64,000 nt of DNA, taken from Agromyces flavus. Lineage in GTDB: Bacteria; Actinomycetota; Actinomycetes; Actinomycetales; Microbacteriaceae. Location: assembly GCF_900104685.1 (NCBI RefSeq), contig NZ_LT629755.1, positions 2,728,001 through 2,792,000 on the forward strand, written 5' to 3'. The notes under the pieces are model-generated. The model searched no databases. It was not told the DNA's origin and worked only from the letters and a program-made list of their open reading frames with translations. The position numbers and the translations under genes are program-made. Shown in pieces: positions 63,593 through 64,000 of the stretch (position 1 is its first letter; the number at the start of each line of letters is the position of its first letter).

Positions 63593-63777
63593 TCGTGAAC
63601 GCCCGAAGGCGAACGCGACTGCCATCATAACCGGCATCCGTTCGAAAGACGATTCGAGCGGACCTCGGCGGTTTCAGGAGAACGGAGGCTGCTCAGGCTC
63701 GGATGCCGGATCGCGTCCTGAACAGCGTGCGTGTTCCTGAAACGGCGCCGCGATCGAGCGCCGAGGCGCCGGCGATC

Positions 63778-63850
63778 GGATGGCGCGGCGCCCGCGTGCC
63801 CGTGAAGCGGATGGCGCGGCGACGCGTGCCCGACCGGCGGATGGCGCGGC
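63778..63850. repeat. Short tandem repeat, about 30-bp unit
   Basis: GGATGGCGCGGC occurs at 63778-63789, 63809-63820 and 63839-63850, at 31- and 30-bp intervals. The first two units also share GCGTGCCCG. It lies just downstream of the partial gene's stop. The rest of the gap from tRNA-Ser holds only inverted GTTTCAGG/CCTGAAAC arms (63671-63678, 63736-63743). Confidence 0.6.
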
Positions 63851-63856
63851 CAGCGC

Positions 63857-64000
63857 CTACTGGTCGGCGAGCGTGCGGCCCGCCGAGCAGCGGGTCTCGG
63901 CCGCGGTCTGGCCCGTGACGTCGCTCGGCAGTGCCTGCTCGGTCGGCGCAGGTGCCTCGGTCGCGGGCGTCTCGACGGGCACGTCGGCGGGCTCGTCGAC
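63857..64000 (-). CDS. C-terminal end of an unidentified protein (partial)
   Basis: The frame enters from beyond the window edge and ends at TAG (63857-63859), giving the last 47 residues. They are rich in Pro, Ala, Thr and Glu (for example PVETPATEAPAPTEQALP) and finish with a single cysteine in ETRCSAGRTLADQ. A linker-like tail of a secreted or surface protein is likely. No start or domain is visible, so the family cannot be named. Confidence 0.55.
   Translation of the reverse strand, partial: VDEPADVPVETPATEAPAPTEQALPSDVTGQTAAETRCSAGRTLADQ

Noticed and set aside
1..64000. CRISPR arrays, transposases, integrases, restriction systems, toxin-antitoxin pairs and classical riboswitches.
   Set aside because: I looked for repeated spacers, DDE or tyrosine-recombinase motifs and conserved riboswitch cores and saw none I could support.

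Overview
The window is a 64 kb stretch of chromosome from a high-GC actinobacterium. Three copies of a DUF7882-type protein, a DUF6098-like protein, a receiver-less OmpR-type winged-helix protein, and the style of the genes point to Microbacteriaceae, most likely Agromyces or a close relative. This placement is inferred from family memory, not from a search. There are no rRNAs, CRISPR arrays, prophage genes or insertion sequences. Coding density is high. Many genes start 6-7 nt after a TANNNT -10 box, so leaderless mRNAs appear to be the norm.

Layout. 0-9 kb: a GNAT, an ArsR regulator, trkH-trkA potassium uptake, two tandem ABC ATPases with one tetronasin-type permease and a MarR/GbsR regulator, then rlmC. 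9-17 kb: divergent proC and a CDF metal exporter sharing one palindromic promoter, a glutamine amidotransferase, divergent tadA and upp, a Cys-tailed leader peptide ahead of a winged-helix regulator, a membrane-anchored serine hydrolase, an M23 peptidase and a MarR regulator. 17-20 kb: hsp20 and a GNAT under two HspR (HAIR) operators, an 8-TM protein and tRNA-Arg(ACG). 20-25 kb: a duplicated-domain DUF6766-like protein with a 27-aa companion, and a carbohydrate ABC operon with a zinc alcohol dehydrogenase.

25-41 kb is a stress and DNA-repair island. It holds three DUF7882 paralogs, an SRPBCC protein, an SDR, a Rho-N/SAP-like basic protein, topoisomerase IB, a fatty-acid desaturase, LigD, two GH15 enzymes, a G6PD paralog and Ku. 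41-48 kb: a lipoprotein, then the glgX(treX)-treY-treZ operon that makes trehalose from glycogen. 48-54 kb: a small lipoprotein, a secreted PxKF-type repeat protein, a two-component system and a TetR regulator. 54-57 kb: glutaryl-CoA dehydrogenase with a CaiB/BaiF CoA-transferase (probable glutarate catabolism) and a LysR regulator. 57-64 kb: a third GH15 followed by a second G6PD, a cytosolic arylsulfatase, tRNA-Ser(GCT), and the 3' end of an unidentified gene.

How it fits together. Glycogen is converted to trehalose by TreX/Y/Z. Actinobacterial GH15 enzymes include trehalases, so the three GH15 proteins may release glucose again, and two of them sit beside G6PD genes that would feed NADPH production. 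Beside them lie NHEJ (LigD and Ku), topoisomerase IB, Hsp20 and redox enzymes, suggesting a desiccation or oxidative-stress programme. A shared upstream element, TCAACCCC about 24 bp before the -10, precedes several of the stress-type genes and is the best candidate here for an undescribed regulon.
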